NCBI GenBank assembly: GCA_017510725.1
Contig: JAFWMD010000021.1
Span: 1 to 37,718, forward strand
DNA: 37,718 nt
Direction: 5' to 3'
DNA from: Mogibacterium sp.
GTDB lineage: Bacteria > Bacillota > Clostridia > Peptostreptococcales > Anaerovoracaceae
Shown: positions 1 to 8,156 of the stretch, one piece after another
Layout of the letters: every line of letters begins with the position of its first letter
How positions within the stretch are numbered: position 1 is the stretch's first letter
Position numbers and translations under genes: made by a program
The notes under the pieces: generated by a model
What the model was told of the DNA's origin: nothing
Database searches by the model: none
The model's input: the letters and a program-made list of their open reading frames with translations, nothing else

Positions 1-1041
1 GATAACTACGATAAGAACGTCATCAGAACGGTCGAGGCTCATACCGAGGGCGAATACTGCAGAGTCGCTCTCGACTGCCCGGAACTTCCGGGAAACACAA
101 TGATCGAAAAGAAGCATTATCTTGAGGAGCATTATGACTACCTCAGAACAATGCTCATGTTTGAGCCTCGCGGACACCACGACATGTTCGGTGCGTTCCT
201 CTGCGAGCCGATCAATCCGGAAGCTGACTTCGGCGTATTCTTCATGGACGGCGGCGGCTACCTCAACATGTGCGGACACTGCTCCATCGGAGCTGCTACG
301 GTTATCCTTGAAGCAGGTCTCATGGAGATGAAGGAGCCGGTAACACAGGTTGTTATCGAAGCACCTGCAGGTCTGATCCATCTTGAGTGCACATGCAAGA
401 ACGGCAAGGTCACAGGCGTTAAGCTCACAAACGTTCCTGCGTTCGTTTACAAGGAAAACCTCGAGCTCGAGTATCAGGGCAAGAAGGTCGTATATGACAT
501 CTGCTTCGGCGGTTCATTCTTCGCTCTTGTTGACACGGAGAAGAACTTCGGATTCAAGGTAACACCTGAGCACACAAAGTTCCTCACAGAGTGGTCAAGC
601 TTCGCTCTTCAGGAAATCAACAAGACTGTTCCTATCCAGCATCCTGAGCTTGACATCACAAGCGTAGACCTCATCGAGAACTACTGCGAAGATGAACTTA
701 CAGAAGATGATAAGGTATTCTGCCCGGAGGCCAAGTTCGCTCTGAAGAACCAGCTGGTATTCGGCGAGCCTCATGATCCGCAGATCGACAGATCCCCATG
801 CGGCACAGGTACGTCCGCTAAGCTGTCCTGGCTGTACAAGCACGGTAAACTCGGTGTTGGTGAGTGCTTCGTTTACAAATCATTCATCGATACAAGATTT
901 ATCGGTACTGTTGCAGACACTGCAAAGGTCGGCGACTTCGATGCTATTATCCCACAGGTAACAGGCGCTGCTTATCTCTGCGGAGAAGCTAAGTGGTTCA
1001 TGGATCCTGATGACAAGATGACAAAGGGCTTCACAGTATAG
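1..1041 (+). CDS. Proline racemase family protein (5' end cut by window edge)
   Basis: Cofactor-independent proline racemase/hydroxyproline epimerase family: interconverts L- and D-proline (or epimerises hydroxyproline) in the cytosol, feeding D-proline reductase in amino-acid-fermenting anaerobes. The frame is open from base 1, and the 33 residues before the first Met (position 100) already match the family N-terminus (IRTVEAHTEGEY...). 346 residues are visible against a usual length of about 335, so only a few residues are missing. Both catalytic Cys motifs are present: NMCGHCSIG (Cys at visible residue 91) and DRSPCGTGT (Cys at 267). The residue after MCGH is Cys, where proline racemases I remember have Asn and epimerases have Ala or Gly, so substrate choice is open. 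No proline reductase genes lie downstream; an intrinsic terminator follows. Confidence 0.88.
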   Translation, partial: DNYDKNVIRTVEAHTEGEYCRVALDCPELPGNTMIEKKHYLEEHYDYLRTMLMFEPRGHHDMFGAFLCEPINPEADFGVFFMDGGGYLNMCGHCSIGAATVILEAGLMEMKEPVTQVVIEAPAGLIHLECTCKNGKVTGVKLTNVPAFVYKENLELEYQGKKVVYDICFGGSFFALVDTEKNFGFKVTPEHTKFLTEWSSFALQEINKTVPIQHPELDITSVDLIENYCEDELTEDDKVFCPEAKFALKNQLVFGEPHDPQIDRSPCGTGTSAKLSWLYKHGKLGVGECFVYKSFIDTRFIGTVADTAKVGDFDAIIPQVTGAAYLCGEAKWFMDPDDKMTKGFTV

Positions 1042-1069
1042 TTGATCACTTTACACATGTAATACTTAA

Positions 1070-1093
1070 GGCCGGCAGCAATGCCGGTCTTTT
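1070..1093 (+). terminator. Intrinsic terminator after the proline racemase gene
   Basis: The arms GGCCGGCA (1070-1077) and TGCCGGTC (1082-1089) form an 8-bp stem with one G-U pair around a GCAA tetraloop. Four T residues follow directly. Confidence 0.8.
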
Positions 1094-1128
1094 GCTTTAT
1101 CTTATCTATTTAAAAAGTGCTTCAGATA

Positions 1129-1157
1129 TTGACATTTGTTCGTCTTCGTTGTAACAT
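1129..1157 (+). promoter_or_regulatory. Promoter of the tRNA-Arg gene
   Basis: TTGACA (1129-1134), a 17-nt spacer and TAACAT (1152-1157). The predicted start lies about 15 nt before the mature tRNA 5' end at 1179. Confidence 0.7.
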
Positions 1158-1178
1158 TCTTAAGTCGCACAAAGATAT

Positions 1179-1254
1179 GCGCGCGTAGCTCAGTGGATAG
1201 AGTGGCTGACTACGAATCAGTAGGTCGCGGGTTCGAATCCCTCCGCGCGCACCA
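1179..1254 (+). tRNA. tRNA-Arg (anticodon ACG)
   Basis: A complete cloverleaf can be drawn. The acceptor stem GCGCGCG (1179-1185) pairs with CGCGCGC (1244-1250), A1251 is the discriminator and CCA is encoded at 1252-1254. The D stem is GCTC/GAGT. The anticodon stem GCTGA/TCAGT encloses CTACGAA with anticodon ACG at 1212-1214, presumably read as ICG for CGN arginine codons. The T arm is GCGGG-TTCGAAT-CCCTC, which has a C-U mismatch at its second pair. Confidence 0.96.
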
Positions 1255-1257
1255 AAA

Positions 1258-1293
1258 GAGCCTTGGAATCAGCAGATCCCAGGGCTCTTTTTT
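1258..1293. terminator. Bidirectional intrinsic terminator between the tRNA and the secreted-protein gene
   Basis: GAGCCTTGG (1258-1266) pairs with CCAGGGCTC (1279-1287) through nine pairs including one G-U. T6 follows on the plus strand for the tRNA. The run AAAA before it gives TTTT on the minus strand, serving the convergent gene at 1310. Confidence 0.85.
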
Positions 1294-1309
1294 ATACCTG
1301 TACGAGGTT

Positions 1310-1969
1310 TTATAAATCTGAAAGATTTATCATATAGTTGGACAGTGCAATCCTTTTTCCGGAAGGAGTTACAAGATAATCTGTATAATATTCATAGTTA
1401 TTATGTGGATCAGTATGAGTCAGTACCTGATTAATATAATAGCCTTTCTTATTGCTCTTTCTTCCCTTCATTTTTACATTGTAACGTGACTTTTTCTTGT
1501 TGCTGCCATTCAGCTTCATGGACTTTTTTACTATTTTTTCGGATTTGTTCCGGATTTTATAGTATATCTTACCGTTACTTATCGCATAGGATACTACATT
1601 TCCAAGAGCTTTCTTATTCTTCCCCGACAGCTTTATCCTGTGAAGCAAAGAGTTAACATCAGATCCATCTATATAATAGAGATAGCCTTTATAAAGCTTC
1701 ATCGAATCAATTGCTGTCCCTGATTCGGAATCATAAGGTTGTACAAAAAGCTTTTTTTCCCCGGTCTTCAGATTGACTTTGTATAATCCCCCGTTTGCTG
1801 AGCAATATGCATAACTACCATTTACTACTACCTGATTGTACGCAGTCATGGTCTTCGTTTTACTGCTTTTGGCCATAGCTTCAGGCGCTGAAAGAGAAAC
1901 CACCATCATTGCCATAAGGAGTGATGCAATAAGCGAGCGAACAAGTTTAAGACTCTTACTCTTTTTCAT
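1310..1969 (-). CDS. Secreted protein with DUF5050-like repeats
   Basis: 219 residues, beginning with a clear Sec signal peptide: basic MKKSKSLKLVR, a hydrophobic stretch to about residue 25, and a likely cleavage after AMA (about residue 33). The mature part is very Lys-rich and carries repeated beta-type blades of the form 'xxxxYxYxxNGGLYKVNLKTG', 'YKGYLYYIDG' and 'SNGKIYYKI'. These resemble the propeller-like DUF5050/KxYKxxK cell-surface repeats of Clostridia. No catalytic motif is visible, so the function is unknown; extracellular or wall-associated binding is the best guess. The start is supported by GGAGG 9 nt upstream and a promoter at 2018-2047. It is a single-gene unit converging on the tRNA terminator. 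Confidence 0.7.
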   Translation of the reverse strand: MKKSKSLKLVRSLIASLLMAMMVVSLSAPEAMAKSSKTKTMTAYNQVVVNGSYAYCSANGGLYKVNLKTGEKKLFVQPYDSESGTAIDSMKLYKGYLYYIDGSDVNSLLHRIKLSGKNKKALGNVVSYAISNGKIYYKIRNKSEKIVKKSMKLNGSNKKKSRYNVKMKGRKSNKKGYYINQVLTHTDPHNNYEYYTDYLVTPSGKRIALSNYMINLSDL

Positions 1970-2017
1970 AGTGTATCAACCTCCAATCGTTCTCATTACA
2001 ATCCATTTATACTATAG

Positions 2018-2047
2018 ATTATAGCTGTAAAATCAGCAGGTATTCAA
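2018..2047 (-). promoter_or_regulatory. Promoter of the secreted-protein gene
   Basis: On the minus strand TTGAAT (2047-2042), an 18-nt spacer and TATAAT (2023-2018), about 50 nt before the start codon at 1969. Confidence 0.6.
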
Positions 2048-2086
2048 CATAGAAGCCAAATGGGCAAACCAGGTTAATAAAATGAG

Positions 2087-3094
2087 TTACTTCGCCGTGA
2101 ACGGCTTCAGGCCTTCAACAGCCTGTGCGCAGCTCATCCTGACTTCGCCGTTATCCAGGTCGATCAGAATGTATCTGTCATTACCCATTCCAAGCTCTTT
2201 CATGTACGAAGTCTGACGGTGGCCATGTCTGGTTTCGATACGCTCGACCATGTCGTGATGCTCTTTTTCCGTCATTGCATAGATGAGATCGATGCAGGCC
2301 TGATCTACAGCCAGAATGTCATTTGATGCAAGTATACCGACATCCGGCGTCACTACCGGAGCAGCTGCAACGCCTTCGCAGTCGCATGAAACAGACATGT
2401 TCCGCATAACATTTACGTATGTTATATTGCGTCCGAAGTGATCAACTGTAGCCTTGGTGGATTCAGTGATGCGTTCCATCAGTTCTTCTTCGGCGATTGA
2501 CCACATGTCATCAGATCCTTCCCTCTGGTGGATCCACTTTTTGCCGATGCGTCCGTCGGCACATCCAATACCGATGTTCTTGTTTGAACCTCCAAAGCCT
2601 CCCATTGTGTGACCTTTAAAGTGTGTAAGCACCAGCATCGAATCATAGTCGAGCATGTGTGAGCCATGTGACATCTCTGTCATCCACTTACCGCCTTTGA
2701 TTGGCAGCAGCACAGTGCCTTCCTCATCCATGATGTCGACAGGGCAGAAATCCCAGCCGTTGACCCTGAGTGTTTCACGATGCTGCTCAGTGGTGTATCT
2801 GTCGCCTTCATAGAAAGTGTTGGTCTCTACGATGACTGCATCTTTGAGTTCGGCCTCGGAGGTAATAAGTTCTTTGACCCACGGACGCGGAATGATGTTG
2901 GGTCCGTTTTGTTCGCCGGTATGCAGCTTGATTCCCACCTTGCCCGTCATGTTGGCATTAACCTTTTCATAGATTTTCTTAAGACCTTCTGCTGACAGGT
3001 CTCTCGTAAAATACACTATTGATTCATTCCCTTTACGCTCGCTGTACGGCACATACTTTTCGCCGCCTTTGCCTGCAATTGTTCTGACCTTCAT
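2087..3094 (-). CDS. DUF362 domain-containing protein
   Basis: 335 residues. The DUF362 core is seen in GKVGIKLHTGEQ, in the glycine-rich segment THFKGHTMGGFGGSNKNIG and in the later IGCADGRIGKKW. Unlike longer members, no C-terminal 4Fe-4S CxxC ferredoxin motif is present. The family has no firmly assigned reaction. I chose the Met at 3094: AAGGAT lies 7 nt upstream there, while the Met nine codons earlier (3121) has no Shine-Dalgarno sequence. It is the last gene of the MFS > ACT > UPF0210 > DUF362 minus-strand operon, 39 nt after the UPF0210 stop. The neighbours suggest a metabolic rather than respiratory role, but no substrate can be named. Confidence 0.78.
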   Translation of the reverse strand: MKVRTIAGKGGEKYVPYSERKGNESIVYFTRDLSAEGLKKIYEKVNANMTGKVGIKLHTGEQNGPNIIPRPWVKELITSEAELKDAVIVETNTFYEGDRYTTEQHRETLRVNGWDFCPVDIMDEEGTVLLPIKGGKWMTEMSHGSHMLDYDSMLVLTHFKGHTMGGFGGSNKNIGIGCADGRIGKKWIHQREGSDDMWSIAEEELMERITESTKATVDHFGRNITYVNVMRNMSVSCDCEGVAAAPVVTPDVGILASNDILAVDQACIDLIYAMTEKEHHDMVERIETRHGHRQTSYMKELGMGNDRYILIDLDNGEVRMSCAQAVEGLKPFTAK

Positions 3095-3133
3095 TTTCCT
3101 ATCCTTCTTCTCTGCATACATCTCGGTATTCTA

Positions 3134-4492
3134 TTAGTTTTTCAGACTCTGAAGCGGTGCCGGTATCCGTCCGCCTCTCGCTATCATAACTGACGGTGAT
3201 TTTGTGCGCAGCGGCATCACCGGTCCATAACCCAGCAATCCGCCAAAGTTCAGTTCTTCTCCTTCAGCAAGGCCTATCGCCGGAATCAGCCTGACTGCAG
3301 TAGTCTTGGAGTTTACCATTCCTATCGCAGCTTCATCTGCAATTATCGCTGAGATCACATCGGCCGTTGTATCTCCAGGTACCACTATCATGTCGAGGCC
3401 GACAGAGCACACAGCAGTCATTGCTTCAAGTTTCTCAATTGAAAGAGTCCCCTCTCTTGCTGCATCTATCATTCCGGCATCCTCACTCACAGGGATAAAC
3501 GCTCCGGACAGACCGCCTACGCCGGAAGAAGCCATAACTCCGCCCTTCTTGACCGCATCATTCAGCATGGCCAGAGCTGCAGTCGTTCCGTGTGCTCCGC
3601 ATTGCTCAAGTCCGATTTCTTCCAGTATATGAGCAACGGAATCACCGACAGCAGGTGTTGGTGCAAGTGACAGATCCACTATGCCGAACTGTGTCTTCAG
3701 CTTCCCGGCTGCCTCAGAGCCTACGAGCTGCCCTACTCTTGTGATCTTGAATGCCGTTTTTTTGATTGCTTCCGAGACCTCATCAAGCGGTGCATCTTTA
3801 GGCATTCCGGCAAGTACGGACCTGACAACGCCCGGGCCTGAAACTCCTACGCTGAGAACATGGTCAGCCTCTCCTGTGCCATGAAACGCACCCGCCATGA
3901 ACGGATTGTCTTCTACCGCATTGCAGAACACTACGAGTTTGGCAGCGCCCATGCACTGGTCATCTTTGGTTAGCTCTGCAGTCTCTCTTATGATGGCTCC
4001 CATCTTTTTCACTGCGTCCATATTTATGCCGGCACGCGTCGATCCTATATTGACCGATGAACACACAAGCTCTGTCTCAGCCAGAGCGCGCGGAATAGAA
4101 TCTATCAGCTCCATGTCACCTGCGCTGAAACCTTTGTGAACCAGAGCTGAGTAGCCCCCGATAAAGTTAATACCTATTGTATGGGCCGCACGGTCCAGAG
4201 CTTTCGCGTATTTTACCGGGTCTCCGCCCGAAACTCCCGCAAGCATTGAGACCGGTGTTACTGACACCCTCTTGTTTACGATCGGAATACCGTACTTGTC
4301 TGAAATATCCTCACCCACTGATACGAGATCGCCTGCAAGGCGGCAGATTTTGTCATACACCTTGGTGCATGATTTATCTATATCGCTGTCCGCACAGTCA
4401 ATGAGCGAAATACCCATGGTAGTTGTGCGGATGTCCAGATTATTGTCTCTGATCATGGAGATCGTCTCCATGATATCCCTTATGTCATACAT
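3134..4492 (-). CDS. UPF0210 (DUF711) family protein, PFL-like
   Basis: 452 residues, the family's usual length. The start [20 protein letters not shown] and the following [14 protein letters not shown] match the UPF0210 N-terminus, and glycine-rich stretches such as [20 protein letters not shown] are typical. Members have a fold related to glycyl-radical enzymes (often named PFL family) but lack the glycyl-radical chemistry motifs; the function is unestablished. They are almost always encoded next to a small ACT protein, as here. The start at 4492 is chosen because GGAGG sits 9 nt upstream and the homologous N-terminus begins there. The Met at 4546 would overlap the ACT gene and adds an unrelated 18-residue prefix. 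Second-to-last gene of the operon. Confidence 0.88.
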   Translation of the reverse strand: MYDIRDIMETISMIRDNNLDIRTTTMGISLIDCADSDIDKSCTKVYDKICRLAGDLVSVGEDISDKYGIPIVNKRVSVTPVSMLAGVSGGDPVKYAKALDRAAHTIGINFIGGYSALVHKGFSAGDMELIDSIPRALAETELVCSSVNIGSTRAGINMDAVKKMGAIIRETAELTKDDQCMGAAKLVVFCNAVEDNPFMAGAFHGTGEADHVLSVGVSGPGVVRSVLAGMPKDAPLDEVSEAIKKTAFKITRVGQLVGSEAAGKLKTQFGIVDLSLAPTPAVGDSVAHILEEIGLEQCGAHGTTAALAMLNDAVKKGGVMASSGVGGLSGAFIPVSEDAGMIDAAREGTLSIEKLEAMTAVCSVGLDMIVVPGDTTADVISAIIADEAAIGMVNSKTTAVRLIPAIGLAEGEELNFGGLLGYGPVMPLRTKSPSVMIARGGRIPAPLQSLKN

Positions 4493-4511
4493 ACCCGTCT
4501 TCCTCCGCTGA

Positions 4512-4787
4512 TCAAATCCTGTGCATTGAGTTGAAGATGTTTTCATGCATGAGGTGCACTTCCATGCCCGGAAGGCTTTCCTTCAGCCCGTCCTCAAGCT
4601 CTTTGATGCTGCCCTTAAGCCCTGTTATGTCTATCAGCATGTTCATCGTGAAGAATCTGTCCATAACTATCTGTGATACCTGGACCACATTACCGTTGGC
4701 TTCTGCGACACACGTGGCCGTCCTGGCAAGGATACCTACATCATTGACACCAACTACCGTAAGAACTGCATTTTCCTGTTTTCCCAT
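4512..4787 (-). CDS. ACT domain protein (UPF0237 family)
   Basis: 91 residues forming a single ACT domain: [27 protein letters not shown] (read in two parts) carries the beta-alpha-beta start and the ligand-loop Gly (VGVNDVGI). ACT domains bind amino acids and usually regulate a partner enzyme. This one is the standard companion of UPF0210, whose gene begins 19 nt downstream, suggesting a complex. The start at 4787 (MGKQ) is preferred because GGAGGG lies 4 nt upstream. The Met at 4799 has no ribosome site, and its own ATG overlaps that Shine-Dalgarno. 23 nt follow the MFS gene stop, so co-transcription is likely. The ligand is unknown. Confidence 0.87.
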   Translation of the reverse strand: MGKQENAVLTVVGVNDVGILARTATCVAEANGNVVQVSQIVMDRFFTMNMLIDITGLKGSIKELEDGLKESLPGMEVHLMHENIFNSMHRI

Positions 4788-4810
4788 ATGTCCCTCCATA
4801 TAATAAGCAT

Positions 4811-6013
4811 CTAATTAGTCGTCTGACTGCGTGTCTTTATTGTTGCTGCATAAGCGCTGTTGCACAGCCCCAGCACGGCAGAAAGCATAAACAGAGTTTC
4901 TATGCCCAGCACTTTCCAGATCCATCCTCCGAACAGCGCAACAAGTATCGTGATAAAGTGGTTCACTGATACACCGGTAGAAATAGTAGCTCTTACTTCA
5001 TCTGCGTTGTCCGCAAGGTCCTGCACATATACGTTCGAAGCCATAGACGCCAGCGAAATCACGGAGTCAAGCACATAGTTTGCACAGCATATAAGGAATG
5101 CAGTATGCATCGGGAATATGTGGTGTGCAAATCCGTAGAAGAAGCAGACTATAACAAGAATGAGAGTATCGGATATCATTACGATCTTATATCCGAAGCG
5201 GTCTATTATCTTACCCACTGCCGGTGACGCAAAATACGAACATATCGACGACACTGCAAACAGTATACTGATATCCATTGCTGTCGCGCCGTAAAACAGC
5301 ACCAGCACATATGGACCGAAGGTAAAGAAAATTTGCTTTCTGGCTCCGTAAAAGAGCTCGAGCATATAGTACTTGGTATACTTTTTATGAAAGAAGAACC
5401 TTCTTTTTGACGGGTCAGGCTTGCTGTCTCCCTTTATCTTCATCGACGCGATAAATCCCAGGAGAATGATAGCAGCGCTCATCATGAATATAGGCTTGAA
5501 AAGAGTCTTTCTGCTTCCCAGGATAAAGAACAGGCCAATTACCACAAAATACCCCGCCAGCATTCCTATCTGATAGACTGCACCCTGTCTTCCAAGTGCT
5601 ACTCCGCTTTTCCCTTCCTGTGCGTATTCCAGCGTTATCGTGTTGCGCATGCCAAGCTGAATATGCTCTCCAAGGGAATAGATGAATATTGCCATTATTA
5701 CAAGCACTTTAGAAGGCGGAATGATGGCCTGCATAGCCATTCCGGCAAGCATTACAAGAGCCCCTATCTGATAGATGCGCTCTGCTGAAAACTCATACAG
5801 CAGGGCAAGGACAAATATGAGCGCAAGTCCCGGCATCTCCCTGAAGAATTCGGAAACGCCCTTATCGAACGCCGACATGCCTACTGACTCAGCGAGATAG
5901 TTGTCTATTATTCCTTTATACAGACCATGCGCAAGAGCAAACGTCACTATCGTTACGAAGAACGCTTTATAGCTTGAATCAGGTCTGAATGTTTCTCTTA
6001 ATTTCTTTATCAT
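4811..6013 (-). CDS. Major facilitator superfamily transporter
   Basis: 400 residues, about 12 hydrophobic segments separated by short loops, with a longer basic central loop (KGDSKPDPSKRRFFFHKK) between helices 6 and 7, the usual MFS layout. A conserved-type sequence GALVMLAGMAMQA and LEYAQEGKSGVALGRQGAVYQ lie in the N-terminal half. Substrate cannot be told. First gene of the operon with the ACT, UPF0210 and DUF362 genes, so the transported compound may be the substrate of that unknown pathway. AGAGGGA lies 6 nt before the start. A promoter lies at 6034-6063, back to back with the pepT promoter. Confidence 0.82.
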   Translation of the reverse strand: MIKKLRETFRPDSSYKAFFVTIVTFALAHGLYKGIIDNYLAESVGMSAFDKGVSEFFREMPGLALIFVLALLYEFSAERIYQIGALVMLAGMAMQAIIPPSKVLVIMAIFIYSLGEHIQLGMRNTITLEYAQEGKSGVALGRQGAVYQIGMLAGYFVVIGLFFILGSRKTLFKPIFMMSAAIILLGFIASMKIKGDSKPDPSKRRFFFHKKYTKYYMLELFYGARKQIFFTFGPYVLVLFYGATAMDISILFAVSSICSYFASPAVGKIIDRFGYKIVMISDTLILVIVCFFYGFAHHIFPMHTAFLICCANYVLDSVISLASMASNVYVQDLADNADEVRATISTGVSVNHFITILVALFGGWIWKVLGIETLFMLSAVLGLCNSAYAATIKTRSQTTN

Positions 6014-6033
6014 TCAGGTCCCTCTGAAACTTT

Positions 6034-6063
6034 ATTTTAACTGAATAATGCCGGCTTTTTCAA
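6034..6063 (-). promoter_or_regulatory. Promoter of the MFS-ACT-UPF0210-DUF362 operon
   Basis: Minus strand TTGAAA (6063-6058), an 18-nt spacer and TAAAAT (6039-6034). The -35 box lies only 13 nt from the divergent -35 box of pepT, so one regulator could act on both. Confidence 0.5.
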
Positions 6064-6076
6064 TTCCAATCCTCAA

Positions 6077-6105
6077 TTGCCAAACCAGCCGAAAAACAGT
6101 ATCAT
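6077..6105 (+). promoter_or_regulatory. Promoter of pepT
   Basis: TTGCCA (6077-6082), a 17-nt spacer and TATCAT (6100-6105), about 55 nt before the start codon. Confidence 0.55.
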
Positions 6106-6159
6106 TATTTCTGGCGGGCATGCTTGTTCCGCTAATAAAAAAACGGAGGTAATCCATCA

Positions 6160-7371
6160 ATGAGCAGCATCGTTGACAGATTCATGAGATATATTTCCAT
6201 AGATACACAGTCTGATGAAGACAGCCCTACATCACCGAGCACGGCAAAGCAGTTCCGTCTGGCGAGACTTCTTGCCGAAGAGATGGTCGAAATGGGAGTA
6301 TCAAACGTCAGACTTGACGACCAGCACTGCTATGTGTACGGGGAGATCCCTTCGAATCAGGATGCTGACATACCGGCACTCGGCTTTATTTCACACATGG
6401 ATACATCTCCGAGTGCTCCAGGAGACGCCGGCAACGCACGTATCCATAAAAACTACGACGGCGGAGTGATCCGCCTTAATGAAGAGGTCTATCTCGACCC
6501 TGAGATCTATCCAGAACTCAGAGACTATGCAGGCTGTGACCTTATTGTCACCGATGGAGTCTCGCTTCTTGGAAGTGATGATAAAGCCGGCATTGCCGAG
6601 ATCATGAGCATGGCAGAAGCACTCATTAATGATCCTTCGATTCCTCATGGCAGGATCGGCATAGCCTTCACATCGGACGAAGAAGTCGGACGAGGTGCGG
6701 ACTTCTTTGATGTTGAAGGCTTTGGCATGGATTACGCCTATACAGTGGACGGAGGTCCGCTGGGAGAGCTGGAATACGAAAACTTCAACGCCGCGGAAGC
6801 GCGTGTCTATTTCAAAGGCCGTGACATCCATCCCGGATATGCTAAAGATGTACTTATTAATGCTGTCAGGATCGCGACTGAGCTTGAGAGAATGCTCCCT
6901 CAGGAGCAGAGACCTGAGTATACCAATGGCTATGATGGTTTCTTCCACATGACGCAGCTGAACGGCACTCCGGCAGAGGCCGAATCCCGTTATATTATCA
7001 GGGACCATGATGCAGCTCTCTTTGAAAAGAAAATTGCGCTCATGCGCAAATGCGTAGACTACTTCAATACAAAATATGAGAATTCGGTCACACTTGAGAT
7101 TCGCGAGCAATACAGAAATATGAAAGAGCTGATAGAACCTCATATGTTCCTGATAGACAATGCCAAAGCGGCATTCAGAGCATGCGGAGTAGAACCGATA
7201 ATCATTCCTATCAGAGGAGGCACCGATGGTGCAAGACTCACTTATGAAGGCCTGCCTTGCCCTAACCTGTCAACAGGAGGACTGAACTTCCACTCAAATA
7301 CTGAATACATACCTGTACAGTCACTCGAAAAGATGGTGGAAGTGCTGGTAGAGCTGGCAAGAGCTAAATAG
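6160..7371 (+). CDS. pepT: Peptidase T (tripeptide aminopeptidase)
   Basis: 403 residues, normal for this cytosolic M20B zinc metallopeptidase, which removes the N-terminal residue of tripeptides. The two-zinc site is visible: His79 and Asp81 in SHMDTSPSAP, Asp140 in LLGSDDKAG, and the catalytic/ligand pair Glu174-Glu175 in TSDEEVGRG. The C-terminal RGGTDGARLTYEGLPCPNL and NFHSNTEYIP motifs, with a metal-binding His, are intact. ACGGAGG lies 9 nt before the start. Single-gene transcription unit from the promoter at 6077 to the terminator at 7394. Together with the proline racemase and the tyrosine/tryptophan lyase it suggests an organism living on peptides. Confidence 0.95.
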   Translation: MSSIVDRFMRYISIDTQSDEDSPTSPSTAKQFRLARLLAEEMVEMGVSNVRLDDQHCYVYGEIPSNQDADIPALGFISHMDTSPSAPGDAGNARIHKNYDGGVIRLNEEVYLDPEIYPELRDYAGCDLIVTDGVSLLGSDDKAGIAEIMSMAEALINDPSIPHGRIGIAFTSDEEVGRGADFFDVEGFGMDYAYTVDGGPLGELEYENFNAAEARVYFKGRDIHPGYAKDVLINAVRIATELERMLPQEQRPEYTNGYDGFFHMTQLNGTPAEAESRYIIRDHDAALFEKKIALMRKCVDYFNTKYENSVTLEIREQYRNMKELIEPHMFLIDNAKAAFRACGVEPIIIPIRGGTDGARLTYEGLPCPNLSTGGLNFHSNTEYIPVQSLEKMVEVLVELARAK

Positions 7372-7393
7372 AAGAGAAAACGAGGCAACACAA

Positions 7394-7421
7394 AACGGAT
7401 CCCTTGAGGATCCGTTATTTT
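7394..7421. terminator. Bidirectional terminator between pepT and the sirtuin gene
   Basis: AACGGATCC (7394-7402) and GGATCCGTT (7408-7416) form a perfect 9-bp stem around CTTGA. A run ATTTTTATT follows on the plus strand, and TTTT follows on the minus strand. It ends both pepT and the convergent seven-gene operon. Confidence 0.85.
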
Positions 7422-8152
7422 TATTCTTCGGCAATTTTCCTGAAAACCTCCTCCACATCTGCCCTTATGAGTAATGTGGCCCTTTCATCTGCGGATGTCG
7501 GTGTTTTGTTTATCACCACAAGGTTTATCCCGTTGAATTCATTTATCAGTGATGCTGCAGGTTCAACGGCGAGAGATGTTCCCGCTACTATCATAGTATC
7601 TGCTCCCGAGATTTCCCTGCATGCGCCTATCATGGTGTACTTGTCCGGGATCTCTCCATAGAGCACGACCCATGGCTTTATGATACCTCCGCACTTATCG
7701 CACCTCGGTACTCCTTCGCTATGGAGTATCTTTTCCAGCGGATATTCCGCCTCACAGTCCACGCAGTAATTTTCCCGTATGCTGCCGTGAAGCTCATACA
7801 CCCTCTTATTACCGGCTTCCTTGTGCAGCCCGTCAATGTTCTGAGTCACGATGCCGCGCAGCTTATCCTGTTTTTCGAGTTTATACAGATATCTGTGGAC
7901 TGCGTTCGGTCTGGCATCGGGGTATATCATGCGCCTGCGGTAGAACTCATAGAACTCCGCTGTATGCAGCATAAAGAATGCAGCACTGAGTATCTCCTCA
8001 GGAGATCTGCCACCGAACTCTTCCGAATAAAGGCCGTCATCAGAACGGAAATCAGGAATGCCGCTTGCAGTCGACACTCCCGCTCCGCCAAAGAACACTA
8101 TCCGCCTGGATTTTCGGATTATTTCTTTTAGCTTTTCTACATTGTCAGCCAT
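7421..8152 (-). CDS. NAD-dependent protein deacylase (sirtuin, SIR2 family)
   Basis: 243 residues, full-length bacterial sirtuin, removing acyl groups from lysines with NAD consumption in the cytosol. Motifs in order: GAGVSTASGIPDFRS (NAD-binding, residues 24-37), TQNIDGLH (103-110), catalytic His122 in ELHGS, a complete C4 zinc site (Cys130, Cys133, Cys151, Cys154) and AGTSLAVEP. The second loop lacks the Tyr/Arg signature I associate with desuccinylases, so general deacetylation is the default. Start is 4 nt after the DUF2804 stop with only a weak ribosome site, suggesting translational coupling. Last gene of the operon beginning at 11945. Confidence 0.93.
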   Translation of the reverse strand: MADNVEKLKEIIRKSRRIVFFGGAGVSTASGIPDFRSDDGLYSEEFGGRSPEEILSAAFFMLHTAEFYEFYRRRMIYPDARPNAVHRYLYKLEKQDKLRGIVTQNIDGLHKEAGNKRVYELHGSIRENYCVDCEAEYPLEKILHSEGVPRCDKCGGIIKPWVVLYGEIPDKYTMIGACREISGADTMIVAGTSLAVEPAASLINEFNGINLVVINKTPTSADERATLLIRADVEEVFRKIAEE

Positions 8153-8156
8153 TGGA

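Noticed and set aside
6391-7143. Long open frame on the minus strand across the pepT gene (250 codons).
   Set aside because: It lies entirely antisense to a complete, motif-rich peptidase T gene and shows no family features or ribosome site.
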